Positions 1 through 6,049 of a DNA stretch of 7,706 bases are shown here, one piece after another. Position 1 is the first letter of the stretch; each line of letters opens with the position of its first letter. Made by a program: the position numbers and the translations under genes. Source of the DNA: Acidobacteriota bacterium (GTDB lineage: Bacteria > Acidobacteriota > Terriglobia > Terriglobales > SCQP01); contig JAKAOE010000078.1 in NCBI GenBank assembly GCA_021823305.1, positions 1 to 7,706 of the forward strand, read 5' to 3'. The notes under the pieces are model-generated. The model saw only the letters and a list, made by a program, of their open reading frames with translations, ran no database searches and was not told the origin of the DNA.

Positions 1-21
1 GCAGGGCCCCCGCGCAGCCAA

Positions 22-41
22 GCGGGCCGCCGGGCGCCCGC
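22..41. other. GC-rich inverted repeat
   Basis: Positions 22-27 (gcgggc) pair with 36-41 (gcccgc) across an 8-nt loop. It lies downstream of the minus-strand SH3/TPR gene and the short repeat copy. It may contribute to transcript termination or 3'-end stability, but no run of U follows on either strand, and in sequence this GC-rich a 6-bp stem can arise by chance. The rest of 1-101 shows no gene. Confidence 0.25.
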
Positions 42-62
42 GCCCAACCGAAGCCCACCCGC

Positions 63-101
63 GCTCAAAGCCATGGAAGGGGCGAGACGCCCCGCCCTGC
101 G
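63..101. repeat. Short copy of an intergenic element, folding as a tight hairpin
   Basis: This 39-nt segment lies directly downstream of the TAG stop of the SH3/TPR gene (102-104). It matches the two outer ends of a longer element at 7273-7411. Positions 63-86 match 7273-7296 at 20 of 24 bases, including 12 identical bases at 75-86. Positions 88-101 match 7398-7411 at all 14. The long copy has 101 nt in the middle where this one has a single base. Positions 79-84 (ggggcg) pair perfectly with 88-93 (cgcccc) around a 3-nt loop. On the minus strand the hairpin is followed by TTCC, so it could act as a weak terminator, but there is no proper U-tract. The match is direct observation; calling it a dispersed repeat is inference from two copies. 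Confidence 0.6.
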
Positions 102-1052
102 CTACGGTCCGCCGAGCGGTTGCGTGTTCGGCAGCTTCAGCGGCTCCCCCTGCGCCACCGTGAACGCCTCCAGCGCCGCGCGCGCCGCCCAATCGGTGTT
201 GGGGTAGTCCGTCTCCATCGCCGCCGCCCGCTGCGCCACCTCCGCCTGGTACTGCTCCGCCTTCTGCTCGTTGGCGACCTTGGTCCGCTGGCGGTAGATC
301 GTCCAGGCGATGCCGGCGCGGTAGATGGCGTCGTAGGCTGCCTGCGCCGCGCGCGGGCTCTCCGGATACTTCTTCACGTAGTTGTCGTACTGGTTGATTT
401 CCTTGCCGATGCAGTCCGGCTTCTCGAACCAGCTGCCGCAGGTGAAGTGGGTCACGATCAGATGGTAGGCGGCGCGCGCCGCCCACTGCGTCTTGGGATA
501 CTTCGAGACCACCCGCCGCAGCAGTTCGGTGCTGGGAAACTGCCGCCGCGACGGATCGGCGTGCGTCGGCTCCTCGCTCAGCTTCAGCTCCCACACGATC
601 GCGGCGCCGCGGTAGAGCGCCTCCGCCGCCCGCGCCGAGCGCGGAAAATATTCGTAAATGCTCAGGAACAACTGCGCCGCGTTGTTCGCCGCCGTCTCCT
701 CGTTGGCCTGCGACTCCGCCAGCGCCTCCAGCCCCGCCGCCGCGCCGAACAGCACCTCCGGCGCCTTGGGATTGTCCAGCTCGACGTACCCCTGCTTCCG
801 GATCCAGCCCGAAACCCCCTGCGCCCCGCTGAAGATTTGCAGGTAATTCTTCGCCTCCGACTGGATGCCGAGCAGCATCCCCGGCTGCACCGATCCCACC
901 TTGGCGCTGGTCGCGTCCGGGCTGATGGTGATCTCCCCCGCCGTCAGCGCGATCGCCTTCCGCAACGTCGTCGCCTGCGCGCCCGCGCCCGCCGCTCCCG
1001 CCGGCGCCAGCGCCAGCAGCAGCGCCGCCGCGGCTCCTCCCCGCCACCCCAT
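102..1052 (-). CDS. Exported SH3-like plus TPR-repeat protein
   Basis: A 316-residue protein of unknown specific role. Residues 1-27 look like a Sec signal peptide: an Arg near the start, an Ala/Leu core, and AQA at 25-27 as a likely cleavage site. No lipobox cysteine is seen. Residues about 36-93 resemble a bacterial SH3 domain, with GWIRKQGYV near 82-90. The rest is helical, with repeated signatures of the form YP-x-S/T-x-x-A-A-x-A (YFPRSARAAEA, KYPKTQWAARA, KYPESPRAAQA, DYPNTDWAARA), as in TPR proteins of the BamD/YbgF type. A periplasmic or cell-wall scaffold role is inferred. The ATG at 1052 is chosen because GGAGG lies 7 nt upstream and the signal peptide begins there. The open frame continues upstream to 2297, but only as a shadow of rnj. 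The start is 2 nt after the rnj stop. The gene ends in TAG. Confidence 0.85.
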   Translation of the reverse strand: MGWRGGAAAALLLALAPAGAAGAGAQATTLRKAIALTAGEITISPDATSAKVGSVQPGMLLGIQSEAKNYLQIFSGAQGVSGWIRKQGYVELDNPKAPEVLFGAAAGLEALAESQANEETAANNAAQLFLSIYEYFPRSARAAEALYRGAAIVWELKLSEEPTHADPSRRQFPSTELLRRVVSKYPKTQWAARAAYHLIVTHFTCGSWFEKPDCIGKEINQYDNYVKKYPESPRAAQAAYDAIYRAGIAWTIYRQRTKVANEQKAEQYQAEVAQRAAAMETDYPNTDWAARAALEAFTVAQGEPLKLPNTQPLGGP

Positions 1053-1054
1053 CG

Positions 1055-2731
1055 TCACACCTCCAGGATCACCGGCAAAATCAGCGGCCGTTTGTTGGTC
1101 TGCTGCTGCAGGTACTTGCGCAAATCGCGCCGGATGCGCTCCTTGATCAGCGACCAGTCGCCCGACTCCTCCCGCCCCGCGCTCGCCACCGACTCGCTCA
1201 CCACCTGCCGCGCCCGCGCCATCAGCCCGTCCGCCTGCATCGGGTTGACGAACCCCGAGCTGATGATCTCCGGCTCGTTCTGCAGCTTCCCGCTCGCCTT
1301 GCTGATCGCCAGCACCGGCAGCACGATGCCGTCCTCCGCCAGGTGCCGGCGGTCGCGCACCACTACTTCCTCCGCCACCTCGTCCTGGCTGCCGCTGTCG
1401 ATGAACACCCGCCCGGTCGCCACCGTGCCGCTGCGCACCATCCCTTTGGCGTCCAGCGCCAGCACCTCGCCGTCCTCGGCCACGTGCGCCTCCAGCCCCG
1501 GAATGCGCAGGCTGCGCGCCAGTTGCGCGTGCAGCGAGAGCTGGCGGAACTCGCCGTGCACCGGAATGAAGTGCCGCGGCCGCACTAGGTTGATCAGCAG
1601 CTTCAGTTCCTCCTGGCTGGCGTGCCCGGAGACGTGCACCGGCGGGTACGACTCGGTCTCGTAGATCACCTGCGCCCCGCGCTTGAACAGGTGGTTGATC
1701 ATGCGGAAAATCGCCTTCTCGTTGCCCGGGATGATCCGGCTCGACAGCACCACCACGTCGCCCGCGCTGATCTCCGCGTGCTTGTGGTTGTTCACCGAGG
1801 CGCGCGCCAGCGCCGAGGTCCCCTGCGCCTGGCTGCCCGAGATCACCACCGCCACCTTGTCCCGCGGAAACGCGCGCAGGTCCTGCGGCCGGATCAGGAT
1901 CCCGTCCGGCAGGTGCAGGAAGTCCAGCCGGTGCGCGATGGCGGTGTTGGTGTCCATGCTCCGCCCCAGGAAACACACCTTGCGCCCGTACTCCTCCGCC
2001 ATGTCCACCGCCAGCTGGATCCGGTGGATCGAGCTGGTGAAGCAGCAGATGAAGATCCGTCCGTCGCCCGCGTTGGCGAACACCTCGTCGAAGCGGTCGC
2101 GCACCGCCAGCTCGCTCGCCGTGTAGCCGCGCCGGTCCACGTTGGTGCTGTCGCTCAGCAGCGCCAGCACCCCGCGCTTGCCGTAGCCGGCAAAGGCGTG
2201 CAGGTCGAACGGCCGGTTGTCGGTCGGCGTGGCGTCGATCTTGAAGTCGCCGGTGTGGATCACCACCCCCGTCGGCGTCGTGATCGCGATCGCGCACGCT
2301 CCCACGATGCTGTGCGTCACGTGGATGTACTCGATCGTGAACGGCCCCAGCGTGAACGCCTGCAGCGGCTCGACCACATGCCGCCGCGTCGTCTCCAGCA
2401 GCCCGTGCTCGCCGAAGCGGCTCTCCACCATCGCCAGCGTGAACTCGGTGCCGTAGATCGGCACGTTGATGTCCTCGATCACGAACGGCAGCGCCCCGAT
2501 GTGATCCTCGTGCGCGTGCGTCAGCAGGATCGCCCGCAACTGCGACTGGTGCTCCACCAGGAAGCTCACGTCCGGCACCACGATGTCGATGCCCAGCAGC
2601 TCCGGCTCCGGGAACATCAGCCCGCAGTCCACCACCACCATGTCGTTGCCGTAGCGGATGGCCATCATGTTCAGGCCGAACTCGCCCAGCCCGCCGAGAG
2701 GAATTAACTCAAGCTTTGGCACGCCTTTCAT
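1055..2731 (-). CDS. rnj: Ribonuclease J
   Basis: A 558-residue RNase J of the metallo-beta-lactamase/beta-CASP family: a zinc-dependent cytoplasmic enzyme with 5'-3' exonuclease and endonuclease activity in mRNA decay and rRNA maturation. The N-terminus has PLGGLGEFGLN (11-21). The metal motif HAHEDH is at 72-77, with H140 and D162 as further ligands. SDSTN (193-197) leads into the beta-CASP region. RIIPGNEK (332-339), SGHAS (368-372) and PVHGE (390-394) complete the core. The C-terminal tail ends in the usual RPLILPVILEV style. Length fits the family (about 550-560). One deviation is seen: the loop usually GSQ-x-EP reads GSQAQG at 299-304. The ATG at 2731 overlaps the rsmA stop as ATGA. No strong ribosome binding site precedes it, which fits coupling to rsmA. 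Whether it is J1- or J2-like cannot be told here. Confidence 0.96.
   Translation of the reverse strand: MKGVPKLELIPLGGLGEFGLNMMAIRYGNDMVVVDCGLMFPEPELLGIDIVVPDVSFLVEHQSQLRAILLTHAHEDHIGALPFVIEDINVPIYGTEFTLAMVESRFGEHGLLETTRRHVVEPLQAFTLGPFTIEYIHVTHSIVGACAIAITTPTGVVIHTGDFKIDATPTDNRPFDLHAFAGYGKRGVLALLSDSTNVDRRGYTASELAVRDRFDEVFANAGDGRIFICCFTSSIHRIQLAVDMAEEYGRKVCFLGRSMDTNTAIAHRLDFLHLPDGILIRPQDLRAFPRDKVAVVISGSQAQGTSALARASVNNHKHAEISAGDVVVLSSRIIPGNEKAIFRMINHLFKRGAQVIYETESYPPVHVSGHASQEELKLLINLVRPRHFIPVHGEFRQLSLHAQLARSLRIPGLEAHVAEDGEVLALDAKGMVRSGTVATGRVFIDSGSQDEVAEEVVVRDRRHLAEDGIVLPVLAISKASGKLQNEPEIISSGFVNPMQADGLMARARQVVSESVASAGREESGDWSLIKERIRRDLRKYLQQQTNKRPLILPVILEV
1060..1064 (-). promoter_or_regulatory. 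Ribosome binding site of the SH3/TPR gene, inside rnj
   Basis: GGAGG on the minus strand, 7 nt before the ATG at 1052. It is formed by the last sense codons of rnj (CTG GAG GTG, then TGA). This decides the start of the downstream gene and implies that ribosomes finishing rnj can reinitiate. Confidence 0.75.
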
Positions 2732-3525
2732 TCTACCGGCTTGCGGGCCGCGGCTCGATACGCCGCCGCCAATTGCTCCAGCGTCAGCGTCTCCGCCCGC
2801 GCCGTCCCGTCAACCCCCGCTGCCGCCGCCGCCTCCGCTCCCACCACCGTCGCCAACTGCTTGCGCTTGTGCCGGAACACGCCCCGCAGGAACTCCATGA
2901 ATCCCCGCTCGTCCACCCCCAGCGCCTCGCCCTGCGGCGCCATCTCCAGCCGCAACAGCGTCGAGTGCACCTTGGGTGCCGGCCGGAACGCCCCCGGCGG
3001 CAGGTCAAACAGCCGCTCCGCCCGCGCGTAAAACCGCGTCGTCGCCGCCAGCAGCCCGAACCCCCGTCCGCCCGGCGCCGCCAGCATCCGTTCGGCGTAC
3101 TCTTTCTGCACCATCACCGTCGCGTCGCTGATGTGCGCCGCCTCCCGGAACAGCAGCAGCAGGATCGGACTGGTGATGTAGTAGGGCAGGTTCCCCGCCA
3201 CCCGCACCGTGCGCGGTCCCGCGCCAGTCAAAGCCTCGCCCGCCTCCGCCGCCAGCGCCGCGAAGCTCACCTGCAACACATCCGCCTCGATCACCGTGAC
3301 CTGGCTCACCGCCGCGAACCTCCGCCGCAGCCCCTCCGCCAGCTGCGCGTCCTGCTCGATCACCCACAGCCGCGCGCTTTGTTCCGCCAGCAGCGCCGTC
3401 AGTCCGCCCGGCCCGCCGCCGATCTCCACCAGCGCCCGGCTCGCGCCCACCGCCTGCGCCACCTTGCGCAGCCACGCGTCCTGGTAAAGAAAATTCTGTC
3501 CCTTGGGCGCTCGAAGCTGTCTCAT
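2728..3525 (-). CDS. rsmA: 16S rRNA dimethyladenosine transferase (KsgA/RsmA)
   Basis: A 265-residue methyltransferase that dimethylates two adjacent adenosines in the 3'-terminal helix of 16S rRNA (A1518/A1519 in E. coli numbering), using S-adenosylmethionine during late 30S assembly. The start KGQNFL (8-13) is typical. The SAM-binding motif is EIGGGPGG (34-41), fitting E-x-G-x-G-x-G, with the ribose-binding acidic residue at E57 and EAD at 80-82. The catalytic motif NLPYY is at 112-116, followed by VQKEYAERM and the C-terminal RPAPKVHSTLLRL segment. Length is close to the usual 265-275. The ATG at 3525 is the first good start and an in-frame TAG lies five codons upstream; no clear ribosome binding site is seen. 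It is first in the leftward cluster and overlaps rnj by 4 nt. In-frame stops and conserved motifs make Erm-type methyltransferases unlikely. Confidence 0.96.
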   Translation of the reverse strand: MRQLRAPKGQNFLYQDAWLRKVAQAVGASRALVEIGGGPGGLTALLAEQSARLWVIEQDAQLAEGLRRRFAAVSQVTVIEADVLQVSFAALAAEAGEALTGAGPRTVRVAGNLPYYITSPILLLLFREAAHISDATVMVQKEYAERMLAAPGGRGFGLLAATTRFYARAERLFDLPPGAFRPAPKVHSTLLRLEMAPQGEALGVDERGFMEFLRGVFRHKRKQLATVVGAEAAAAAGVDGTARAETLTLEQLAAAYRAAARKPVE

Positions 3526-3542
3526 GTTCAGTAAGCCCTACG

Positions 3543-3578
3543 GCGCGGCCCTGCCAAGCGCGAGCAAGCGGGCCGCGC
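3543..3578. other. Inverted repeat in the divergent intergenic region
   Basis: Positions 3543-3551 (gcgcggccc) pair perfectly with 3570-3578 (gggccgcgc) across an 18-nt loop. It sits between the divergent rsmA and trxA starts, nearer rsmA, so it would fall in an rsmA leader if the promoter lies around 3640. It could be a leader hairpin or a protein-binding site. Positions 3565-3576 also match 19-30 over 12 bases (caagcgggccgc), hinting at another common intergenic word. The rest of 3526-3679 holds the AT-richer promoter-like patch at 3641-3655 and a short palindrome, gcccgggc, at 3610-3617. Confidence 0.35.
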
Positions 3579-3641
3579 GCCGCACACGCTCGGCATCAGT
3601 TGTCCCGGCGCCCGGGCAGGCGCGCAGGGACCCGCGCCAAT

Positions 3642-3653
3642 TAACGTTACAAT
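3642..3653 (+). promoter_or_regulatory. Probable trxA promoter -10 region with overlapping palindrome
   Basis: The only AT-rich patch in the divergent region. TACAAT at 3648-3653 differs from the TATAAT consensus at one base and would place the transcript start near 3660, giving a leader of about 20 nt before the trxA ATG. No good -35 box is found around 3625-3630. TAACGTTA at 3642-3649 is a perfect 8-bp palindrome overlapping the -10 box and could bind a regulator or serve both directions. The minus-strand promoter of rsmA probably lies in the same patch but is not resolved. Confidence 0.4.
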
Positions 3654-3664
3654 AGTAGGTGGAC

Positions 3665-3670
3665 GGAGGA
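3665..3670 (+). promoter_or_regulatory. Ribosome binding site of trxA
   Basis: GGAGGA, 9 nt before the ATG at 3680. It decides that ATG over an in-frame GTG at 3659, which lies upstream of the ribosome binding site and would add seven residues not expected for thioredoxin. Confidence 0.75.
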
Positions 3671-3679
3671 ATAGATCGC

Positions 3680-4024
3680 ATGGCCGCCAATCTTGCCGTG
3701 TTCACCGATGCCAACTTCGAAGCCGAAGTGCTGAAGGCCGATCAGCCCGTGCTGGTGGACTTCTGGGCGGCTTGGTGTGGCCCCTGCCGCCAGATTGCGC
3801 CCCACGTCGAAGCGGTGGCGGGCGAGCTTGCCGGCCGGCTCAAGGTGGGCAAGCTCGACGTCGATGACAACCCCCGCACCGCGATGAATTATCACGTCCA
3901 GGGCATCCCCACCCTGCTGCTCTTCAAGAACGGCAAGGTCGAGGAACAAATCGTCGGCTACGTCAACAAGGACGCGCTGCGCCGCACCCTCGACCGCCAC
4001 CTGCAGGCCGCCCCGGTTCACTGA
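3680..4024 (+). CDS. trxA: Thioredoxin
   Basis: A 114-residue single-domain thioredoxin, a cytoplasmic dithiol reductant for proteins such as ribonucleotide reductase and peroxiredoxins, itself reduced by thioredoxin reductase. The canonical active site WCGPC is at 32-36, with redox cysteines C33 and C36. The buried aspartate is D27 (in VLVDFWAAW), and the cis-proline is P77 in GIPT. FKNG at 82-85 and [12 protein letters not shown] match the C-terminal part of the family. There is no signal peptide, so it is cytoplasmic and not a cytochrome c biogenesis or DsbE-type protein. The start is fixed by the ribosome binding site at 3665-3670. It is first in the rightward cluster, 42 nt before purA, and probably co-transcribed with it. 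Confidence in the family is very high; the symbol trxA follows from its standard length and motif. Confidence 0.96.
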   Translation: MAANLAVFTDANFEAEVLKADQPVLVDFWAAWCGPCRQIAPHVEAVAGELAGRLKVGKLDVDDNPRTAMNYHVQGIPTLLLFKNGKVEEQIVGYVNKDALRRTLDRHLQAAPVH

Positions 4025-4066
4025 CCCCGCAGCGCCCGTTCGCGATTTGACTTGGGAATGAGACAC

Positions 4067-5410
4067 ATGCGCTCGCCGTGTGTGATTGTGGTCGGAGCCC
4101 AGTGGGGCGACGAGGGCAAGGGCAAGGTCGTGGACCTGCTCGCTGGCCATTTCGCCTGGATCGCCCGCTACCAGGGCGGCCATAACGCCGGCCACACCGT
4201 CGTCATCGGCGGCCAGCGCTTCATCCTCCAACTCATCCCCTGCGGCGTCCTGCGCGGCGTCTCCAAGGCCGTCATCGGCAACGGCGTCGTGCTCGATCCG
4301 CAGGCGCTGGTGGACGAGATCGCCACCCTCCGCGCCGCCGGCGTGGATGTCGCCGGCAAGCTCTTCGTCTCCACCCGCGCCCACGTCATCCTCCCCTACC
4401 ACCGCAGCATCGAGCACGCCGCCGAGAGCGCGCCCGGCCGCCTCCGGATCGGCACCACCTCGCGCGGCATCGGCCCCGCCTACGAGGACAAAATGGGCCG
4501 CCGCGGCCTCCGCGTCGCCGACCTCTACGACGCCGCCCTGCTGCGCGACCACATCCGCGAAGCGCTGGCCGAAAAAAACGCCATCGCCGCCGCGCTCTAC
4601 AACGCCCCGCCCTTGGACGCAGGCCGAATCCTCGAAACCTACCAGTCATTGTCCGACCAGATCCGCCCCTTCGTCGCCGACACCGGCGCGCTGCTCAACG
4701 CCGCCGCCGCCCGCGGCGAGAGCATCCTGCTCGAGGGCGCGCAGGGCGCCCTCCTCGACATTGACCACGGCACTTATCCCTTTGTCACCTCCAGCAGCAC
4801 CACCGCCGGCGGCGCCTGCATCGGCACCGGTCTCGCCCCCACTCGCCTCACCGGTGCCATCGGTGTGAGCAAGGCCTACTGCACCCGCGTCGGCGGCGGC
4901 CCGTTTCCCACCGAGCTCGCCGGCGCCGCGGGCGACGCTCTGCGCCGCCGCGGCAACGAGTTCGGCAGCGTCACCGGCCGCCCCCGCCGCGTCGGCTGGT
5001 TCGACGCCCCGCTCATGCGCTACGCCGCCGCCCTCAACGGCCTCGACGCGCTGGTGGTCACCAAGCTCGACGTGCTCGACGAGTTCGAGCGTATCCCGGT
5101 CTGCGTCGGCTACAAGGGCGGCGATGTCATTCCCCCGGCCGCCGCCGGTTGGGAGGCGCTCGAGCCGGTCTACGAGGAGCTGCCCGGCTGGCAGACCCCG
5201 ACCGAAGGCGTCACCCGCTGGGACGACCTCCCGCTGCGCGCCCGCGACTACCTCGCTTTCCTCGCCCGCGTCTCCGGCGTCGAAATCGGCATGGTCTCCA
5301 CCGGCCCCGAGCGCGGCCAGACCATCACCCTCGCCGGCAGCCGGCTGGAACGGCTGCTCGGCGCCGCCCCGGAGGCGCCTCGTGCCAGCGGACAATCCGC
5401 CCGCCCCTGA
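4067..5410 (+). CDS. purA: Adenylosuccinate synthetase
   Basis: A 447-residue cytoplasmic enzyme that joins IMP and aspartate using GTP to form adenylosuccinate, the first committed step from IMP to AMP. The signature GAQWGDEGKGK is at 10-20, with the catalytic base D15. GGHNAGHT at 37-44 contains H43. The TTSRGIGPAYEDK loop, LEGAQGALLDIDHGTYPFVTS (E223 begins EGAQG), the TTAGG loop, VGGGPFPTEL, TKLD (332-335, guanine specificity) and STGPERGQT are all present. Residues fall two places after their E. coli equivalents. The ATG at 4067 is preferred; GGGA at 4054-4057 is a modest ribosome binding site. An ATG at 4058 and a TTG at 4052 are alternatives. The last dozen residues (rich in Ala, Pro, Arg) extend past the usual end and are where the next gene's ribosome binding site and start overlap. 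Confidence 0.97.
   Translation: MRSPCVIVVGAQWGDEGKGKVVDLLAGHFAWIARYQGGHNAGHTVVIGGQRFILQLIPCGVLRGVSKAVIGNGVVLDPQALVDEIATLRAAGVDVAGKLFVSTRAHVILPYHRSIEHAAESAPGRLRIGTTSRGIGPAYEDKMGRRGLRVADLYDAALLRDHIREALAEKNAIAAALYNAPPLDAGRILETYQSLSDQIRPFVADTGALLNAAAARGESILLEGAQGALLDIDHGTYPFVTSSSTTAGGACIGTGLAPTRLTGAIGVSKAYCTRVGGGPFPTELAGAAGDALRRRGNEFGSVTGRPRRVGWFDAPLMRYAAALNGLDALVVTKLDVLDEFERIPVCVGYKGGDVIPPAAAGWEALEPVYEELPGWQTPTEGVTRWDDLPLRARDYLAFLARVSGVEIGMVSTGPERGQTITLAGSRLERLLGAAPEAPRASGQSARP
5371..5375 (+). promoter_or_regulatory. Ribosome binding site of the TPR gene, inside purA
   Basis: GGAGG, 6 nt before a GTG start at 5382 and entirely within the purA reading frame. It is the reason for choosing the GTG start, which has no competing ATG before the first TPR repeat. 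Confidence 0.75.
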
Positions 5411-5867
5411 GACCGCGCTCGGCCTGGTCGCCGAAGCCCTGCGCCTCGAGCGCGCCGAGCGCAACGCCAGCGCCCTCGCCGCCTACGACCGCGCCCTGGC
5501 GCTCGACCCCGATTGCGAGCCCGCCTGGATGCGCAAGGCCATGCTGCTCGAGGAACTCGACCGCGACCACGAGGCGGTGATCGTCTACGCCGAGCTGCTC
5601 CACCGCCATCCTCACAACACCGCCGCGCTCTCCAACCAGGCCGGCCTCCTCCTCCGCCTCGGCCGCCCCGACGCCGCCCTGGAAAGCCTCGATCTCGCTC
5701 TCGCCGCCGACCCCGGCAACCTCCTCTTCGTCCTCAACAAAGGCCTGCTCCTGCTCCAAGGCCTCGACCGCCCCGCCGACGCCCTCCCCCTCCTCGAACG
5801 CGCCGCAAAAGCCGGCATCCCCGAAGCCCACGAACCTCTCGCTTGGTGCAAGGAAGCCCTCGCCTAA
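5382..5867 (+). CDS. Small TPR-repeat protein overlapping purA
   Basis: A 161-residue protein made almost wholly of tetratricopeptide repeats, which form a curved helical scaffold for protein-protein contacts. Repeats run 11-44, 45-78 and 79-112 (34 residues each) and 113-147 (35 residues), followed by a capping helix at 148-161. The usual TPR positions are visible: W or L at position 4/5, Gly/Ala at 8-10, Tyr/Leu and Ala around 20-27, and DP or HP at the repeat ends. There is no signal peptide or membrane segment, so it is probably cytoplasmic. The partner is unknown. The GTG at 5382 has a strong ribosome binding site (5371-5375) and lies 29 nt inside purA in another frame, implying translational coupling. 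The frame stays open upstream to 5124, but that part is a shadow of purA, rich in Ser, Pro and Arg. Confidence 0.88.
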   Translation: MPADNPPAPETALGLVAEALRLERAERNASALAAYDRALALDPDCEPAWMRKAMLLEELDRDHEAVIVYAELLHRHPHNTAALSNQAGLLLRLGRPDAALESLDLALAADPGNLLFVLNKGLLLLQGLDRPADALPLLERAAKAGIPEAHEPLAWCKEALA

Positions 5868-5900
5868 CTCTGCCTTGCGCTAGACTGGACTCGGGAAGCA

Positions 5901-6002
5901 ATGCCGACGCGCAGATCCAAAGAAGTCGACCGCATCCTCGACATTTTCGAGGAATCGGACGCCGGCCTCTCGGAAGAAGAAAAGCTCCTCCGCCAAATGT
6001 AA
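5901..6002 (+). CDS. Possible 33-residue acidic helical protein
   Basis: An ATG-to-TAA frame of 33 codons, 33 nt after the TPR gene stop on the same strand, in the gap before the convergent aminotransferase. It begins MPTRRSKEVDRILDIFEESD. It is charged (6 basic, 9 acidic residues) and reads as two short amphipathic helices: about residues 6-20 with V9, I12, L13 and F16 on one face, then a G22-L23-S24 cap, then 25-33 with EEEK. Of 32 internal codons, 23 end in G or C, and second positions are A-rich (Glu, Asp, Lys), like a real coding frame in a GC-rich genome. Start support is weak: GGGAAG at 5893-5898 is only 2 nt from the ATG. I do not recognise a family. It may be a small regulatory or adaptor protein, a remnant of a longer gene, or not translated. 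Confidence 0.45.
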   Translation: MPTRRSKEVDRILDIFEESDAGLSEEEKLLRQM

Positions 6003-6049
6003 TCACGCCCGCCAACGCGCATTCAAGGGGCGGTGCAACCCGTCTTTCG

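Noticed and set aside
1053..2297. Upstream extension of the SH3/TPR reading frame through rnj
   Set aside because: The frame is open by chance in GC-rich sequence. The extension is Arg/Gly/Ala low-complexity and precedes a proper ribosome binding site, ATG and signal peptide at 1052.
1622..2707. Open frame of 361 codons on the plus strand, opposite rnj
   Set aside because: Arg/His/Val-rich composition mirroring RNase J codons, with no motifs; a GC-rich antisense shadow. The same applies to the plus-strand frames at 120-1664 and 2716-3534.
3647..4552. Open frame of 301 codons on the minus strand, antisense to trxA and purA
   Set aside because: It lies opposite two unmistakable conserved genes. 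Its Ala/Gly/Val/Asp-rich composition is what the complement of GC-rich codons gives. No recognisable domain.
5124..5381. Upstream extension of the TPR protein frame through purA
   Set aside because: Ser/Pro/Arg-rich shadow of purA. The repeats begin only after the GTG at 5382, which has a strong ribosome binding site.
6003..6049. Bidirectional terminator between the convergent small ORF/TPR gene and the aminotransferase
   Set aside because: Only a 5-bp pairing (cgccc 6006-6010 with gggcg 6028-6032) with no adjacent U-tract; not enough to call.
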